This document shows positions 25,800 through 36,317 of a stretch of DNA of 64,000 nucleotides, one piece after another. Where the stretch lies: positions 2,145,501 to 2,209,500 of the forward strand of contig NZ_CP136594.1 in assembly GCF_032852305.1 (NCBI RefSeq), written 5' to 3'. The translations under genes were made by a program, and so were the position numbers. Position 1 is the first letter of the stretch; each line of letters begins with the position of its first letter. The notes beneath the pieces are model-generated. The model was not told where the DNA came from, made no database searches, and worked only from the letters and a program-made list of their open reading frames with translations. Source of the stretch: Parasphingorhabdus sp. SCSIO 66989. Lineage in GTDB: Bacteria > Pseudomonadota > Alphaproteobacteria > Sphingomonadales > Sphingomonadaceae.

Positions 25800-26890
25800 A
25801 AGCTGGTCAGCGCAGAATCGCGCAGTCCGCGCCACACACGCATCGCTTGCAAGGTTTCCGGTACATCATGCACCCGCAGGATATGCGTGCCACTGTTCAT
25901 GGCGTGCAGTGCCAGCGCGAGTGACCCGGGGAGACGTTGATCGGTCGGCTCTTCATTGGACAGTGCGCCAATCATCCGTTTGCGACTGGCGCCAACGAGC
26001 AAAGGCTGACCCAAAGCGTGGAACAGCGGCAGCGCATTGAGCAGCGCCAGATTATCGCCAAGCGATTTGCCAAAACCCAAGCCCGGATCAATGATGATCT
26101 TCTCACGCTTAACGCCTGCGGCCGCAACCGCGTCAATGCGCTCTGCCAGCCAATCAAAGACATCGCGCACAACATCCGAATAGCCCTTATCATTTTCATG
26201 CGGATCATCGCCTTGTGATGGCGCATGCATCAGGACCACAGGACAGTCCGCCTTCAATATCACCTCTATCGAGCGATGGTCATAGAGCAGCGCGGAGATA
26301 TCGTTCACCAAAGCGGCGCCTGCAGCAAGTGCAGCCTCCATTACTGCGGCGTTGCGTGTGTCTATGGAGATTATAGTGCCTGATGCGACGAGTTGCTGCA
26401 CCACAGGTTCAATGCGCGCAATCTCATCCCCTTCCCATACAGTCTGCGCGTTGGGCCGGGTTGATTCACCGCCGATATCGACCATCGCGGCACCATGCGA
26501 AGTCATCGCAAAACCAGCATCGACCGCCTGATGCGGTGTATCGTGCTCTCCGCCATCGGAAAAACTGTCGGGAGTGACGTTGAGTATGCCCATAATCTGC
26601 GGCTGATCAAAGCGCAGAGTGCGCTGTTGTAGTGCAATCGGAGCATGGGCTTCTTGCAAATTGGCGTATTGCCGCTGCACCTGCTCGCGCGCGGCTTTGG
26701 GGACGTCTGCCAAAGTATCGTTGTTAAACGTATCCGCTACAATGACCGCGCGATACGCCAGCGTATCGCCATCCCAGCAATCCAATCGAAGCATATTCGC
26801 CCAGACCATCGAGCCGCCAAGGCGAATAGCACTGCCCTCAACCGCTTGTGGGCTTTGCGCCAGCGCTACTGGATGAAGATAGGCGCGCAT
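25796..26890 (-). CDS. folP: Dihydropteroate synthase with N-terminal extension
   Basis: This 364-residue enzyme condenses p-aminobenzoate with hydroxymethyl-dihydropterin pyrophosphate in folate synthesis. Family blocks are IMGILNVTPDSFSDGG near 98, VDIGGESTRPNA, ISIDTRNAAVM, LVNDISAL, IIIDPGLGFGKS and LVGASRKRMIG. About 95 residues precede the first conserved block, so it is longer than the usual 270-290; the extension has no motif I recognise. The ATG at 26890 is used; the TTG before it has no support. It is 12 bases downstream of ccrM. Confidence 0.94.
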   Translation of the reverse strand: MRAYLHPVALAQSPQAVEGSAIRLGGSMVWANMLRLDCWDGDTLAYRAVIVADTFNNDTLADVPKAAREQVQRQYANLQEAHAPIALQQRTLRFDQPQIMGILNVTPDSFSDGGEHDTPHQAVDAGFAMTSHGAAMVDIGGESTRPNAQTVWEGDEIARIEPVVQQLVASGTIISIDTRNAAVMEAALAAGAALVNDISALLYDHRSIEVILKADCPVVLMHAPSQGDDPHENDKGYSDVVRDVFDWLAERIDAVAAAGVKREKIIIDPGLGFGKSLGDNLALLNALPLFHALGQPLLVGASRKRMIGALSNEEPTDQRLPGSLALALHAMNSGTHILRVHDVPETLQAMRVWRGLRDSALTSF

Positions 26891-26902
26891 CAAGGATTCC
26901 GA

Positions 26903-28239
<1,337 letters not shown>

Positions 28240-28270
28240 ACCTGACAAAAAACATGGCTTTATTGCAGTT

Positions 28271-28843
28271 TCAAGACGCGAGAACGCGTGCAACGGGAGC
28301 AAAACTGCGCCTGTGCTGGGCCGTAGCACCATATTTCTCCAACGCGATCATATGCTCTTTGGTGCCATAGCCCTTATTGTGTCGCCAGCCATAGAGATCA
28401 GCTTCGCCCGCCAGTTCGGCCATTAACCGGTCGCGATGCTCCTTGGCGATGATCGAAGCGGCGGAGATGGCCGGGTCGCTGGCATCGCCGCCAATAATCG
28501 CTTCGGCCTCATAGTGCCATATGGGCAGACGATTGCCATCGACATGCACACGATTAAAGCCCGCGTTGATTGCATCCACAGCACGAATCATCGCCTGCAT
28601 TGTCGCCTGCAATATGTTGATGCGGTCAATCTCTTCAGCCTGGACAACACCGATACCGAATGCGCAATGCGCCCTTATCTGTGATTCCAGCTCCGCTCGT
28701 CGCTTGGCTGTGAGTTTCTTGCTGTCCGCCAGACCGGTAATACCGTGATTTTCAGGTAGTATGACCGCTGCCGCTACTACCGGCCCGGCCAATGGCCCGC
28801 GCCCGGCTTCATCCACGCCGCATATGATCGGTATGTCTTGCAT
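28271..28843 (-). CDS. rnhB: Ribonuclease HII
   Basis: This 190-residue enzyme cuts RNA in RNA-DNA hybrids and at single misincorporated ribonucleotides. The active-site acids are in IICGVDEAGRGPLAGPV (D10, E11), VHVDGN and ASDPAISAASIIAKEHRD. The C-terminal GWRHNKGYGTKEH block is typical. The start at 28843 yields normal length, though the ribosome site is poor. It is upstream of ccrM on the same strand, and its 5' region is divergent from the PQQ dehydrogenase gene. Confidence 0.95.
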   Translation of the reverse strand: MQDIPIICGVDEAGRGPLAGPVVAAAVILPENHGITGLADSKKLTAKRRAELESQIRAHCAFGIGVVQAEEIDRINILQATMQAMIRAVDAINAGFNRVHVDGNRLPIWHYEAEAIIGGDASDPAISAASIIAKEHRDRLMAELAGEADLYGWRHNKGYGTKEHMIALEKYGATAQHRRSFAPVARVLAS

Positions 28844-28962
28844 AAGGCCATCTAGGAAAGCCTGAAGCTTCACCGCCACATTCTTTGCAGAGTTTTCCCC
28901 AAAGCATTGCAAAGGGCGCTGAAAAAGAGGACATTAGGCCCATGATTACCGGAGATTCCCTT

Positions 28963-30150
28963 ATGCCTCGCCTTACCCTCTCCATCGCCCTTCCGCTTGC
29001 CCTGATCGCCTGCAATTCCAGCAGCGACGCCCAAGCGGAAAACAGTGCAGAAAACAGCGAGCCCAAATATGTTACCGGCGGGGCATCGGAAGAATGGCCT
29101 TTTCTCGCTGAGGAAGTTGCCATGTTCAACGAGCCTTGGGCCATGACCTTTATGGATGATGGCACTATGCTCGTCACCGAAAAGCCGGGCAAACTCTATC
29201 TCGTCACTAAGAGCGGTGAAAAAAGTGAAGTCGCTGGCGTTCCAGAAGTCGATTATGGCGGTCAGGGTGGCTTGGGCGATATCGTGCTGGCACCCGATTT
29301 TGCCGAAAGCAGCATGATCTATCTCAGTTGGGTTGAAAGCGGCGGCGACGATACCCGTGGCGCAGTGGTCGGGCGCGCAAAGCTGGCCATGCCCGAAAAG
29401 GGCAGCGACAGCGCACCGCGACTGGAAGACATGGAAATCATCTGGAAGCAATTCCCCAAAGTGACCGGGCGTGGCCATTATTCGCATCGCATCGCCTTTT
29501 GCCCCGATGGTGACCATTTGTTTATCGGCTCGGGCGAACGGCAGAAATTTGATCCGTCGCAGGATATGCAGGCCAATCTCGGCAAGATTGTCCGCCTCTA
29601 CCCCGATGGCCGCGTGCCGGAGGATAACCCGTTTTTTGATCAGGGCGGCGTGACCGCACAAATCTGGTCGCTGGGCCATCGCAATATTCTCGGCCTCGCC
29701 TTTGATGCTGAGGGGCGGCTGTGGAACCAGGAAATGGGCCCGCGTCATGGCGATGAACTCAACTTGGTGCAGCGCGGCAAGAATTACGGTTATCCCATCG
29801 TTTCCAATGGCGATCATTATAGCGGTGAGGAAATCCCTGACCATGATACGCGGCCCGAATTTGAAGCACCGGTGACCTATTGGGTCCCCGCTATCTCACC
29901 GGCAGGTTTGGGTTTTTATGATGGCGATATGTTCCCGGAGTGGAAAGGCAGCGCCTTTATCGGCGGACTGTCGAGCGAGGCGCTAGTGCGTGTCAGTTTT
30001 GACGGCACGAAAGCCGAGGAGGCCGAACGCTTCGAAATGGGAGCACGTATCCGCGAGGCTGAACAGGGACCGGATGGCCATTTATGGGTGCTTGAGGATG
30101 AGCGCCGTGGATCGGGCGGTCGGTTGCTAAGGCTTAGTCCGAAGCCTTAA
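28963..30150 (+). CDS. PQQ-dependent sugar dehydrogenase family lipoprotein
   Basis: This 395-residue protein has a lipoprotein signal (LALIAC, cysteine 17) and a six-bladed propeller of the soluble glucose/aldose dehydrogenase family: [64 protein letters not shown] and [20 protein letters not shown]. It would oxidise sugars in the periplasm with PQQ, passing electrons to the respiratory chain. The start at 28963 has GGAGA seven bases upstream and gives a clean lipobox. PQQ synthesis genes are not in the window, and many family members have no known substrate. Confidence 0.9.
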   Translation: MPRLTLSIALPLALIACNSSSDAQAENSAENSEPKYVTGGASEEWPFLAEEVAMFNEPWAMTFMDDGTMLVTEKPGKLYLVTKSGEKSEVAGVPEVDYGGQGGLGDIVLAPDFAESSMIYLSWVESGGDDTRGAVVGRAKLAMPEKGSDSAPRLEDMEIIWKQFPKVTGRGHYSHRIAFCPDGDHLFIGSGERQKFDPSQDMQANLGKIVRLYPDGRVPEDNPFFDQGGVTAQIWSLGHRNILGLAFDAEGRLWNQEMGPRHGDELNLVQRGKNYGYPIVSNGDHYSGEEIPDHDTRPEFEAPVTYWVPAISPAGLGFYDGDMFPEWKGSAFIGGLSSEALVRVSFDGTKAEEAERFEMGARIREAEQGPDGHLWVLEDERRGSGGRLLRLSPKP

Positions 30151-30893
30151 CGACACAGGCTGGGCATGAACATCCCGCGATCAGCCAAATCGAGGTGAAA
30201 ATGGTTAGCATGAGCCGCGTTATAGTCGGGCGACAATGTTGTGGTGAAGATATCGCAAGCACCATCGCGCACATCACGCAAAAATGCCGCTTTATCCGCC
30301 TCGCCATCCCAATCTTCCAAGACACTTACAGCCACGCCATTACTAAGGGTAAATCCAGCAATATCAAGCGCGTCAGCAGTGGAGTGCTGGCTCCATTTAT
30401 CTGAGTTTGCTCCATTGATGCGGCGGCAATTATAGCTGCCAATATGGGTTATGGCGATGACGTACACATCGGCACCAAAATGCTTCGCCGCCGCCTGCTG
30501 CACGACATGCTCTTCCCATAACACTAACCCTGAAACCATCGGACAGGACGGCGCAACGCCATCAGGGGTGTAGCGAATGGCAAGGGCCTCAGAAACGTCC
30601 GGGCGGACAGCATCAGAGACGAGACAAGGTCCCTCTCCCTTTGTCTCCATCGGCGTGTAGCTTATGCCGACCCCATCGAGCTCCGCAAAACACAGTTCCT
30701 TCGCCGCGCCGAGCTTCGCAAGCTTGGCGGGAGTGAAGAGACCTACCTGATCAGCCAAGGAAAAATCGGTCCAGGGGAAATCCTGAGGGTACTGCTTAAA
30801 CCGTTCGCGTAGAAAAATGGCCGCAAGCAGCAGCATCAAAAGCAGCACAGCCACCCGCACCCAGCGCCCTTTAGCGCGGCGTCTCCTGGCCAT
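30147..30893 (-). CDS. Extensin-like family protein, membrane-anchored
   Basis: A 248-residue protein with a basic N-terminus and one membrane segment ([15 protein letters not shown]), then the extensin-like C-terminal domain. The motifs HSTADALDI and HANHFHLD resemble the zinc ligands of M15-type peptidoglycan peptidases, and six cysteines are spread through the domain. A periplasmic cell-wall role is likely but unproven for the family. It begins two bases after the DUF1499 gene and overlaps the stop of the convergent PQQ dehydrogenase gene by four bases. Confidence 0.85.
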   Translation of the reverse strand: MARRRRAKGRWVRVAVLLLMLLLAAIFLRERFKQYPQDFPWTDFSLADQVGLFTPAKLAKLGAAKELCFAELDGVGISYTPMETKGEGPCLVSDAVRPDVSEALAIRYTPDGVAPSCPMVSGLVLWEEHVVQQAAAKHFGADVYVIAITHIGSYNCRRINGANSDKWSQHSTADALDIAGFTLSNGVAVSVLEDWDGEADKAAFLRDVRDGACDIFTTTLSPDYNAAHANHFHLDLADRGMFMPSLCR

Positions 30894-30895
30894 AT

Positions 30896-31705
30896 TCAGC
30901 TACCCAGCCTATCCTTAAGTTGCGCCGAGAAGGTGCGGATACGCTTGGCATTAACGCCAATATCGCTCAGGCCAAAGCGGGACACCGAACGAATATCGAC
31001 AATGCTGCCCTCTCCGCTCGCATCGGGTATCGCGCGCACCACCACATCATCCTTGAACTTGAGCAGGGCAACCGTGTCGGTGGCCTCTAGCCGACCATTT
31101 TCGGTATCGGCAGTTGCCACCTTCCATTCATTGGCAATCGCTATTTCCTCTGCTTCTTCAATCACTTCAGCAACAGGCTTATCAAAGCGCAAAGTCTCAA
31201 TATCGGGATAGCCTTCGCGATGCATCACCTGCCAGCGTTCAAAGGCGTCCAGCCCGGCATATTCGGGATCACCGCGCCCGGGAATATCGGCATAATTGTC
31301 CTGCCTCAGGCTCAGGGTCACATATTGCGGCGGGTTTTCCAGATCGGTCGAGATATCATGGATCATCGGCAGCGAAGACGCCTTGGCGATATGATAGCCG
31401 ATATAACCGACATACCCGCCAGACAGGATAAGTGCGAGGACCGTCACCAGAACGATCCGGCCACCCTTGCGGCGATAATAGACCAGAATCAGCAGCGCCA
31501 ATATCAGGGTAATCAGGCCAAGAAAGAACGTCCCGGTCAAAGCCTGCATGCCAACATCAAGGCTCCACCAGCGCTCACCCGCGCCAATAGCGCCCAATAG
31601 CGCTCCGCCAACCGTCAATATCCCCAGCACCAAAGATGTGCGCGCGAGCCAGATTGACCAGTGCCGCGCGGTTTCACGCGCTTCACTATCCGCATCGATA
31701 GCCAT
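30896..31705 (-). CDS. DUF1499 family membrane protein
   Basis: A 269-residue protein with about three or four membrane segments in the first 110 residues (SLVLGILTVGGALLGAIG, TLILALLILVYY, VLVTVLALILSGGYVGYIG) and a C-terminal DUF1499 domain: PEYAGLDAFERWQVMHREGYPDIETLRF, then VRAIPDASGEGSIVDIRSVSRFGLSDIGVNAKRI. Function of the family is not known. It is the first gene of a pair with the extensin-like gene and is divergent from an MFS transporter. Confidence 0.85.
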   Translation of the reverse strand: MAIDADSEARETARHWSIWLARTSLVLGILTVGGALLGAIGAGERWWSLDVGMQALTGTFFLGLITLILALLILVYYRRKGGRIVLVTVLALILSGGYVGYIGYHIAKASSLPMIHDISTDLENPPQYVTLSLRQDNYADIPGRGDPEYAGLDAFERWQVMHREGYPDIETLRFDKPVAEVIEEAEEIAIANEWKVATADTENGRLEATDTVALLKFKDDVVVRAIPDASGEGSIVDIRSVSRFGLSDIGVNAKRIRTFSAQLKDRLGS

Positions 31706-31845
31706 AAAATGAAAATTCCCTCATCACGGCATCCTAATGCCTCTCACTGCGTTGTTCTATCAAAGCCCAAAGGGGTCGACAACCATATGGGTTATCCGCC
31801 AATAGCGATAACCACCTCAACTATTTGAAAGAAACCGGCCACATC

Positions 31846-33087
31846 ATGCTCAGCGAAGGAGACAAAACCCGCGCCAAACGCTTTGTTATGTTTACGGTTT
31901 TTGTCTACGCGCTGGGATTTGGTATCATCATTCCTGTGTTGCCCAGCTTTATAATGATGCTGGAAGATATTGATCTGGCTCGTGCAACTTTTCTTGGCGG
32001 GCTGATTGCATCATCCTATGCCCTGTTCCAGTTCCTGATGGGGCCGCTGATCGGCAATCTCAGCGATCGTTTTGGCCGCCGCCCGGTGTTCATGCTTTCG
32101 CTTATCGGCTTTGCGATTGATTATCTGCTGATGGGTTTTGCGCCAAATGTGATCTGGCTTTTTGTCGGCCGTTCCATTGCCGGCGGTCTGGGCGCGATAT
32201 TCGGGCCGGCAAACAGCGCCATGGCGGATATGCTAAGCGAAGATGAGCGCGCGAAAGGTTTTGGCCTGATTGGTGCAGCCTTTGGCATCGGTTTCGTACT
32301 GGGGCCGGCGATTGGCGGCCTGATCGCCAATTATGACCCTCGCCTGCCCTTCTTCCTCGCAGCCGGATTAGCAGGCGTCGCCTTTGTCTATGGTTTCTTC
32401 GCCTTTCCCGAGACACTCCCCGAGAGCAAACGCCGCCCTTTCGATCTCAAACGTGCCAATCCGGTTGGTGCCCTGAGAGCACTCGGCAAAGTCCCCGCCA
32501 TTCATCGCCTCGCAGCGGTCTATCTGCTGTGGTTGACCGCCACCAATATCTACCCTGCGACCTGGAGCTATTTTGCCCGGGCGCAATATGGCTGGGATAA
32601 CGCCTTTGTCGGCTATTCGCTGGCGATTGTCGGTATCTCCATGGCGATGTTCCAGACGCTGGTTATCGGCCGTTCGGTCAAGCGCTTTGGCGAACGACGC
32701 ACCGCGCTGATTGCCATTTCCTGCGCGATTATTGGCTTTACCTTCAATATGCTCAATCCCATTGGCTGGGCGACATTGCTGGTCTGTTTCCTGATCGGGG
32801 TACAGGCTATGGCCCTGCCCTCTATCAACGCGATGATGTCGCGGCGGGTTTCCGAATCCATGCAGGGCGAGCTGCAGGGCTTTAACGGCAGCCTGTCGGC
32901 GCTCGCGGCGCTGATTGCGCCCCTGCTCTATAACTCGGTTTTGACCTACGCCATCGCGCCAGAGAGCAGCATCTACTTCCCCGGCGCGCCTTTTGCTATC
33001 GCAATTGCCATTGCCGCTTTAACGCTTGTCATCATTGCCTCGGTCGAAACTCGCGCCCAGCCGGGTGTTGCTCGACAAAGCATCTGA
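31846..33087 (+). CDS. MFS transporter, tetracycline-resistance-like (TCR/Tet) family
   Basis: This 413-residue inner-membrane protein has 12 predicted helices. The family motif between helices 2 and 3 is GPLIGNLSDRFGRRPV, and the motif FGLIGAAFGIGFVLGPAIGG is in helix 5. It probably exports small molecules by proton antiport. Similarity to TetA-like proteins does not show that tetracycline is a substrate. An upstream in-frame TTG (31825) exists; the ATG at 31846 is preferred. The divergent gap to the DUF1499 gene is 140 bases. Confidence 0.88.
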   Translation: MLSEGDKTRAKRFVMFTVFVYALGFGIIIPVLPSFIMMLEDIDLARATFLGGLIASSYALFQFLMGPLIGNLSDRFGRRPVFMLSLIGFAIDYLLMGFAPNVIWLFVGRSIAGGLGAIFGPANSAMADMLSEDERAKGFGLIGAAFGIGFVLGPAIGGLIANYDPRLPFFLAAGLAGVAFVYGFFAFPETLPESKRRPFDLKRANPVGALRALGKVPAIHRLAAVYLLWLTATNIYPATWSYFARAQYGWDNAFVGYSLAIVGISMAMFQTLVIGRSVKRFGERRTALIAISCAIIGFTFNMLNPIGWATLLVCFLIGVQAMALPSINAMMSRRVSESMQGELQGFNGSLSALAALIAPLLYNSVLTYAIAPESSIYFPGAPFAIAIAIAALTLVIIASVETRAQPGVARQSI

Positions 33088-33135
33088 TCCTCCCTATGCA
33101 CCCGTGCTTTGTTGCGAAGGAAGCATAGACATCGC

Positions 33136-33657
33136 ATGACTGCGCTTTATCCCCTTGCCCAGGTGCCGCCGGAATTGGTCGAGGCGCTCCTTGATCGCGT
33201 GTTCGGCGAGGACCGTCACAACCGCACAGCATATAGAGTGCGTGCCGGTTCTGCGCAGCTTGATGCCCTCTCCTTCGCCGCACTCGATGATAATGATTAT
33301 CTTGTTGGGTCCATCCAATGCTGGCCGGTTAAGCTGAGCGCGGACAATGGCGATGAATTTCCGATGATCATGGTCGGCCCGGTTGCGGTTGATCCGGAAC
33401 ATCAGAATATCGGTATTGGCCGCGCGCTGATGACCGCGATGATGGAAGCCATGTCCGCCAATGCTCCGCTCCCCTTGGTGATGATCGGTGACCCGGAATA
33501 TTATGGCCGCCACTTCGCCTTCAGCGCCAAGCGAACACAGCAATGGCAATTACCCGGCCCATTTGAGCGCGAACGGCTTCTGATCAAGACGATCAAAGGC
33601 CTGAAACTGCCCGAAGCGGCAACGCTTGGCCCGTGGTTACACCCTGCAAAAACTTAG
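33136..33657 (+). CDS. GNAT family N-acetyltransferase
   Basis: A 173-residue acetyltransferase with the acetyl-CoA motif VGPVAVDPEHQNIGIGRALMTAMMEAM (motif A, Q/RxxGxG/A as QNIGIG) and the following PLVMIGDPEYYGRHFAFSAKR, typical of the YhbS-like group. Substrate is unknown. The ATG at 33136 is chosen over an upstream TTG at 33109; AAGGAAG is somewhat far from the ATG, so the start is open. It is 48 bases after the MFS gene on the same strand. Confidence 0.85.
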   Translation: MTALYPLAQVPPELVEALLDRVFGEDRHNRTAYRVRAGSAQLDALSFAALDDNDYLVGSIQCWPVKLSADNGDEFPMIMVGPVAVDPEHQNIGIGRALMTAMMEAMSANAPLPLVMIGDPEYYGRHFAFSAKRTQQWQLPGPFERERLLIKTIKGLKLPEAATLGPWLHPAKT

Positions 33658-33677
33658 AAGATTGCAGTTCAACATCT

Positions 33678-33806
33678 CCCTTCCTCTTCAGAGGAGGGGC
33701 AGTGAGACTTAGGGCCGAAAGGCCCTTAGTCGCAGCGGGGTGGTGTAGCGGCAAGCGCCGCGCTTTGTAATTCCACCACCCCAACCCCTCCTCTGAAGAG
33801 GAGGGG
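33678..33806. repeat. MITE-like palindromic element with 22-base terminal inverted repeats
   Basis: The ends 33678-33699 and 33785-33806 are inverted copies with one mismatch in 22. The right end is itself a perfect 10-pair hairpin around GA, followed by CTTTT, so it can terminate the upstream plus-strand operon. Inside are AGGGCC-GAAA-GGCCCT (a GNRA-capped stem extended by GACT/AGTC), and GGGGTGGTG/CCACCACCCC around GCGGC-AAGC-GCCGC. There is no room for a protein. The 201 bases between the acetyltransferase and DUF1285 genes hold only this. Confidence 0.8.
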
Positions 33807-33858
33807 CTTTTCACACACCCTATTGCCGCATGCAGCTATTTCCCGTTACATCGCTTCC

Positions 33859-34446
33859 ATGCCCTATACGCCTCCTCCGAATATCCAATCGCTCGACTTG
33901 AAAGCCTTGTCTCAGCTGGTTTCCGACCAAAGCCGCCCGCCGGTGGAGAAATGGCAACCCGAAGCCGAGAGCGACAGCTATATGCGGATTGACCGCAATG
34001 GCCGCTGGTATCATCGTGGAGATGAGATCAAACGTCCGGCCATGGTGCGGCTTTTCTCTACCATATTGCGCCGCGAAGAAGATGGTCGTTTCGCGCTGGT
34101 CACGCCTTACGAGAAGCAGCATATTGCAGTTGAAGACGCACCTTTTCTGGCCGTTGAGCTATCGGCGCAGCACAATGATGGAAGCTATTCGCTGACATTC
34201 CGGCTCAACACCGACGAGCTGGTGATCGCCGGCAAAGACAATCCGCTGCGCATGGAAGGGCCGGATAATGATCCGCGCTTCTATCTGACTGTCCGGCCCG
34301 GTCTCGAAGCGCTGCTATCGCGCACCGCCCATTATGATCTGGTCAATCTGCTGCTCGATCAAAGCGAGAATGCACCCGATTATCGCCTCGACTATGGCGG
34401 CGCGGAGCTGGAACTGCACCTTGCCGATACGGAAGACGCCGCCTGA
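33859..34446 (+). CDS. DUF1285 domain-containing protein
   Basis: A 195-residue protein of a family without assigned biochemical activity. Recognisable blocks are MRIDRNGRWYHRGDEIKRPAMVRLFSTILRREEDGRFALVTPYEK and VELSAQHNDGSYSLTFRLNTDELV. The start at 33859 drops an upstream part that lies next to the repeat. The stop overlaps the next start (TGATG), so it is coupled to the CoA pyrophosphatase gene and the CCA-transferase gene. Confidence 0.85.
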   Translation: MPYTPPPNIQSLDLKALSQLVSDQSRPPVEKWQPEAESDSYMRIDRNGRWYHRGDEIKRPAMVRLFSTILRREEDGRFALVTPYEKQHIAVEDAPFLAVELSAQHNDGSYSLTFRLNTDELVIAGKDNPLRMEGPDNDPRFYLTVRPGLEALLSRTAHYDLVNLLLDQSENAPDYRLDYGGAELELHLADTEDAA

Positions 34447-35090
34447 TGAGTATCGACACCTTGCGGCTGCGGCTGGAAGCGGCCCTGAAAAGCAGCGCCA
34501 ATAAGCAGGTTCCCGATGAATTTCGCGACGAGCGCTATTTCGGCACACCGGAGCGCGGCTATGTCGATGCAGCAGTGCTGATCCCGATTACCCGGCGCGA
34601 GGAACCCGGCCTGATCCTGACCCAACGCCCCGACACCATGCGCAGCCATGCTGGACAGGTGGCTTTTCCCGGCGGCAAGGTTGATCCTGAAGATGAAGAT
34701 GCCATTGCTGCGGCACTGCGCGAGGCTGACGAAGAACTGGCAATACCTGCCGATGCCGTAGAAGTGATTGGCACAGGCGAATGCTATTACAGCGCGAGCG
34801 GCTTCTCGATTACAACGGTGCTGGCCTTTCTACCGCCAGATTTGCCGTTAAAAGCCAATCCTGACGAGGTGGCTGACTGGTTTGAGATGCCGTTTGAGGA
34901 GGCCATCCACCTCGACCTCTACGATCGCAAAACGGTCAACTGGCAGGGCCATGAACGAGGCTATTATGAGCTGATGTGGCAGGATCGGCGTATCTGGGGT
35001 GTCACTGCGGGCATTTTGGCCAATTTGTCGCGGCAGATTGCCGATGTGGACCCTATCTCGGCAATAGAGACCAAGCTCGGCAATGGCTGA
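34446..35090 (+). CDS. CoA pyrophosphatase (Nudix family, NudL-like)
   Basis: This 214-residue Nudix hydrolase probably cleaves CoA to phosphopantetheine and 3',5'-ADP. The CoA-specific motif before the Nudix box reads LILTQRPDTMRSHAGQVAFPGG, and the box itself is GGKVDPEDEDAIAAALREADEELAI, with the metal-binding RE..EE intact and Ala in place of the usual Gly near its end. It starts one base before the DUF1285 stop ends and overlaps the CCA gene by eight bases. Confidence 0.9.
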   Translation: MSIDTLRLRLEAALKSSANKQVPDEFRDERYFGTPERGYVDAAVLIPITRREEPGLILTQRPDTMRSHAGQVAFPGGKVDPEDEDAIAAALREADEELAIPADAVEVIGTGECYYSASGFSITTVLAFLPPDLPLKANPDEVADWFEMPFEEAIHLDLYDRKTVNWQGHERGYYELMWQDRRIWGVTAGILANLSRQIADVDPISAIETKLGNG

Positions 35091-36303
35091 AAAACCGGTA
35101 TATCTTGATCCCGTCTGGCCATGGCCTGGACGCGAGGACGTGTGGGAATTCTGTGCCCTTCTCGATGGCGATGCCGCCCCTGGATCAAAAGCGCGACTGG
35201 TTGGCGGCGCGGTGCGTGATGCCTTATTGGGTGTGGCAGCGAGCGATATCGATATCGCTACCACCCACCTGCCCGAACAGGTGCAAGAGATCGCTAAGGC
35301 AGCGGGCATCAAAACCATACCCACCGGCATCGATCATGGCACCGTCACCGCGTCGCTGGAGAGCGGTCCAGTAGAAGTCACCACATTGCGCCGTGATGTC
35401 AGCACCGATGGCCGCCGCGCGACCGTCGCATTCTCTGATGACTGGCGCGAAGATGCGGCGCGGCGCGATTTCACCTTTAACGCGCTTTATACCGAAGCGG
35501 AAACCGGCAAGGTGCACGACTATTTTGGCGGTATGGACGACCTTAAGGCAGGTCGTCTGGTCTTTATCGGCAATGCCAGCGACCGCATCAAAGAGGATTA
35601 CCTAAGAATATTGCGCCTATTCCGCTTCTATGCGCGCTTTGGGGGCGAGCCGCTGGATCCAGACCTGTTAGACCTGTGCCGGGAAATGGGGCCGTCACTG
35701 AAGGGACTATCGCGCGAACGGATATCCAGCGAGTTGCTGCGCTTGCTGGTGGCCGATGCACCCCTCGAAGCCATGCAGGCGATGGCGCAGGCGGACCTCT
35801 GGCAACACATTCTACCAGAAATGTCCGTTGGCGGATTTGCTCTCTTCCAAAGGCTACTAAACCGCGCCTCAGAGCATGGCGTCACGGCACATGGCATGAC
35901 CCGGCTTGCCGCCTTGCTGCCATTGGAACGTAAGACGATGGATCGGGTAGCGGCGAGATTGCGGCTATCCAATGCTGATCGCGACAAGCTCAGGCAACTC
36001 ACTGCCCTTTCTCAAGAGGATTGGTCATCTTTCAAAAAGCTTAGCTATCGTTTTGGCTGCAATGGCGTGATGCAGGCGGCTTTGCTGATTGGCGATGATG
36101 AGAATTATGAATCTGTCATCGCCGGACTGCGCAACTGGATCCCTCCTAAATTCCCTATTGCTGGTCGCGATTTACTGGCGCTGGGCCTCGCATCCGGACC
36201 CGAAGTCGGCAAAACTCTGAGGGCGTTGGAGGAACGCTGGATTGCTCTGGATTTTCCTGAAACAGATGACCCGGAAGCCTTTATTCGCGCAAACTTGCCA
36301 TAG
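35083..36303 (+). CDS. cca: CCA tRNA nucleotidyltransferase
   Basis: This 406-residue class II enzyme adds CCA to tRNA 3' ends. The catalytic domain has LVGGAVRDALLG and the metal-binding SDIDIAT (D55, D57), followed by RRDVSTDGR, RRDFTFNAL and RILRLFRFYARF. The length and motifs also allow poly(A) polymerase, but the RRD/RF set favours CCA addition. It overlaps the Nudix gene by eight bases and is the last gene of the three-gene unit. Confidence 0.92.
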   Translation: MAEKPVYLDPVWPWPGREDVWEFCALLDGDAAPGSKARLVGGAVRDALLGVAASDIDIATTHLPEQVQEIAKAAGIKTIPTGIDHGTVTASLESGPVEVTTLRRDVSTDGRRATVAFSDDWREDAARRDFTFNALYTEAETGKVHDYFGGMDDLKAGRLVFIGNASDRIKEDYLRILRLFRFYARFGGEPLDPDLLDLCREMGPSLKGLSRERISSELLRLLVADAPLEAMQAMAQADLWQHILPEMSVGGFALFQRLLNRASEHGVTAHGMTRLAALLPLERKTMDRVAARLRLSNADRDKLRQLTALSQEDWSSFKKLSYRFGCNGVMQAALLIGDDENYESVIAGLRNWIPPKFPIAGRDLLALGLASGPEVGKTLRALEERWIALDFPETDDPEAFIRANLP

Positions 36304-36317
36304 TCCGCCGCGCAATC

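Noticed and set aside
31825-31845. Upstream TTG start for the MFS transporter
   Set aside because: It adds seven residues without a ribosome site, and the ATG at 31846 begins at the usual place for the family.
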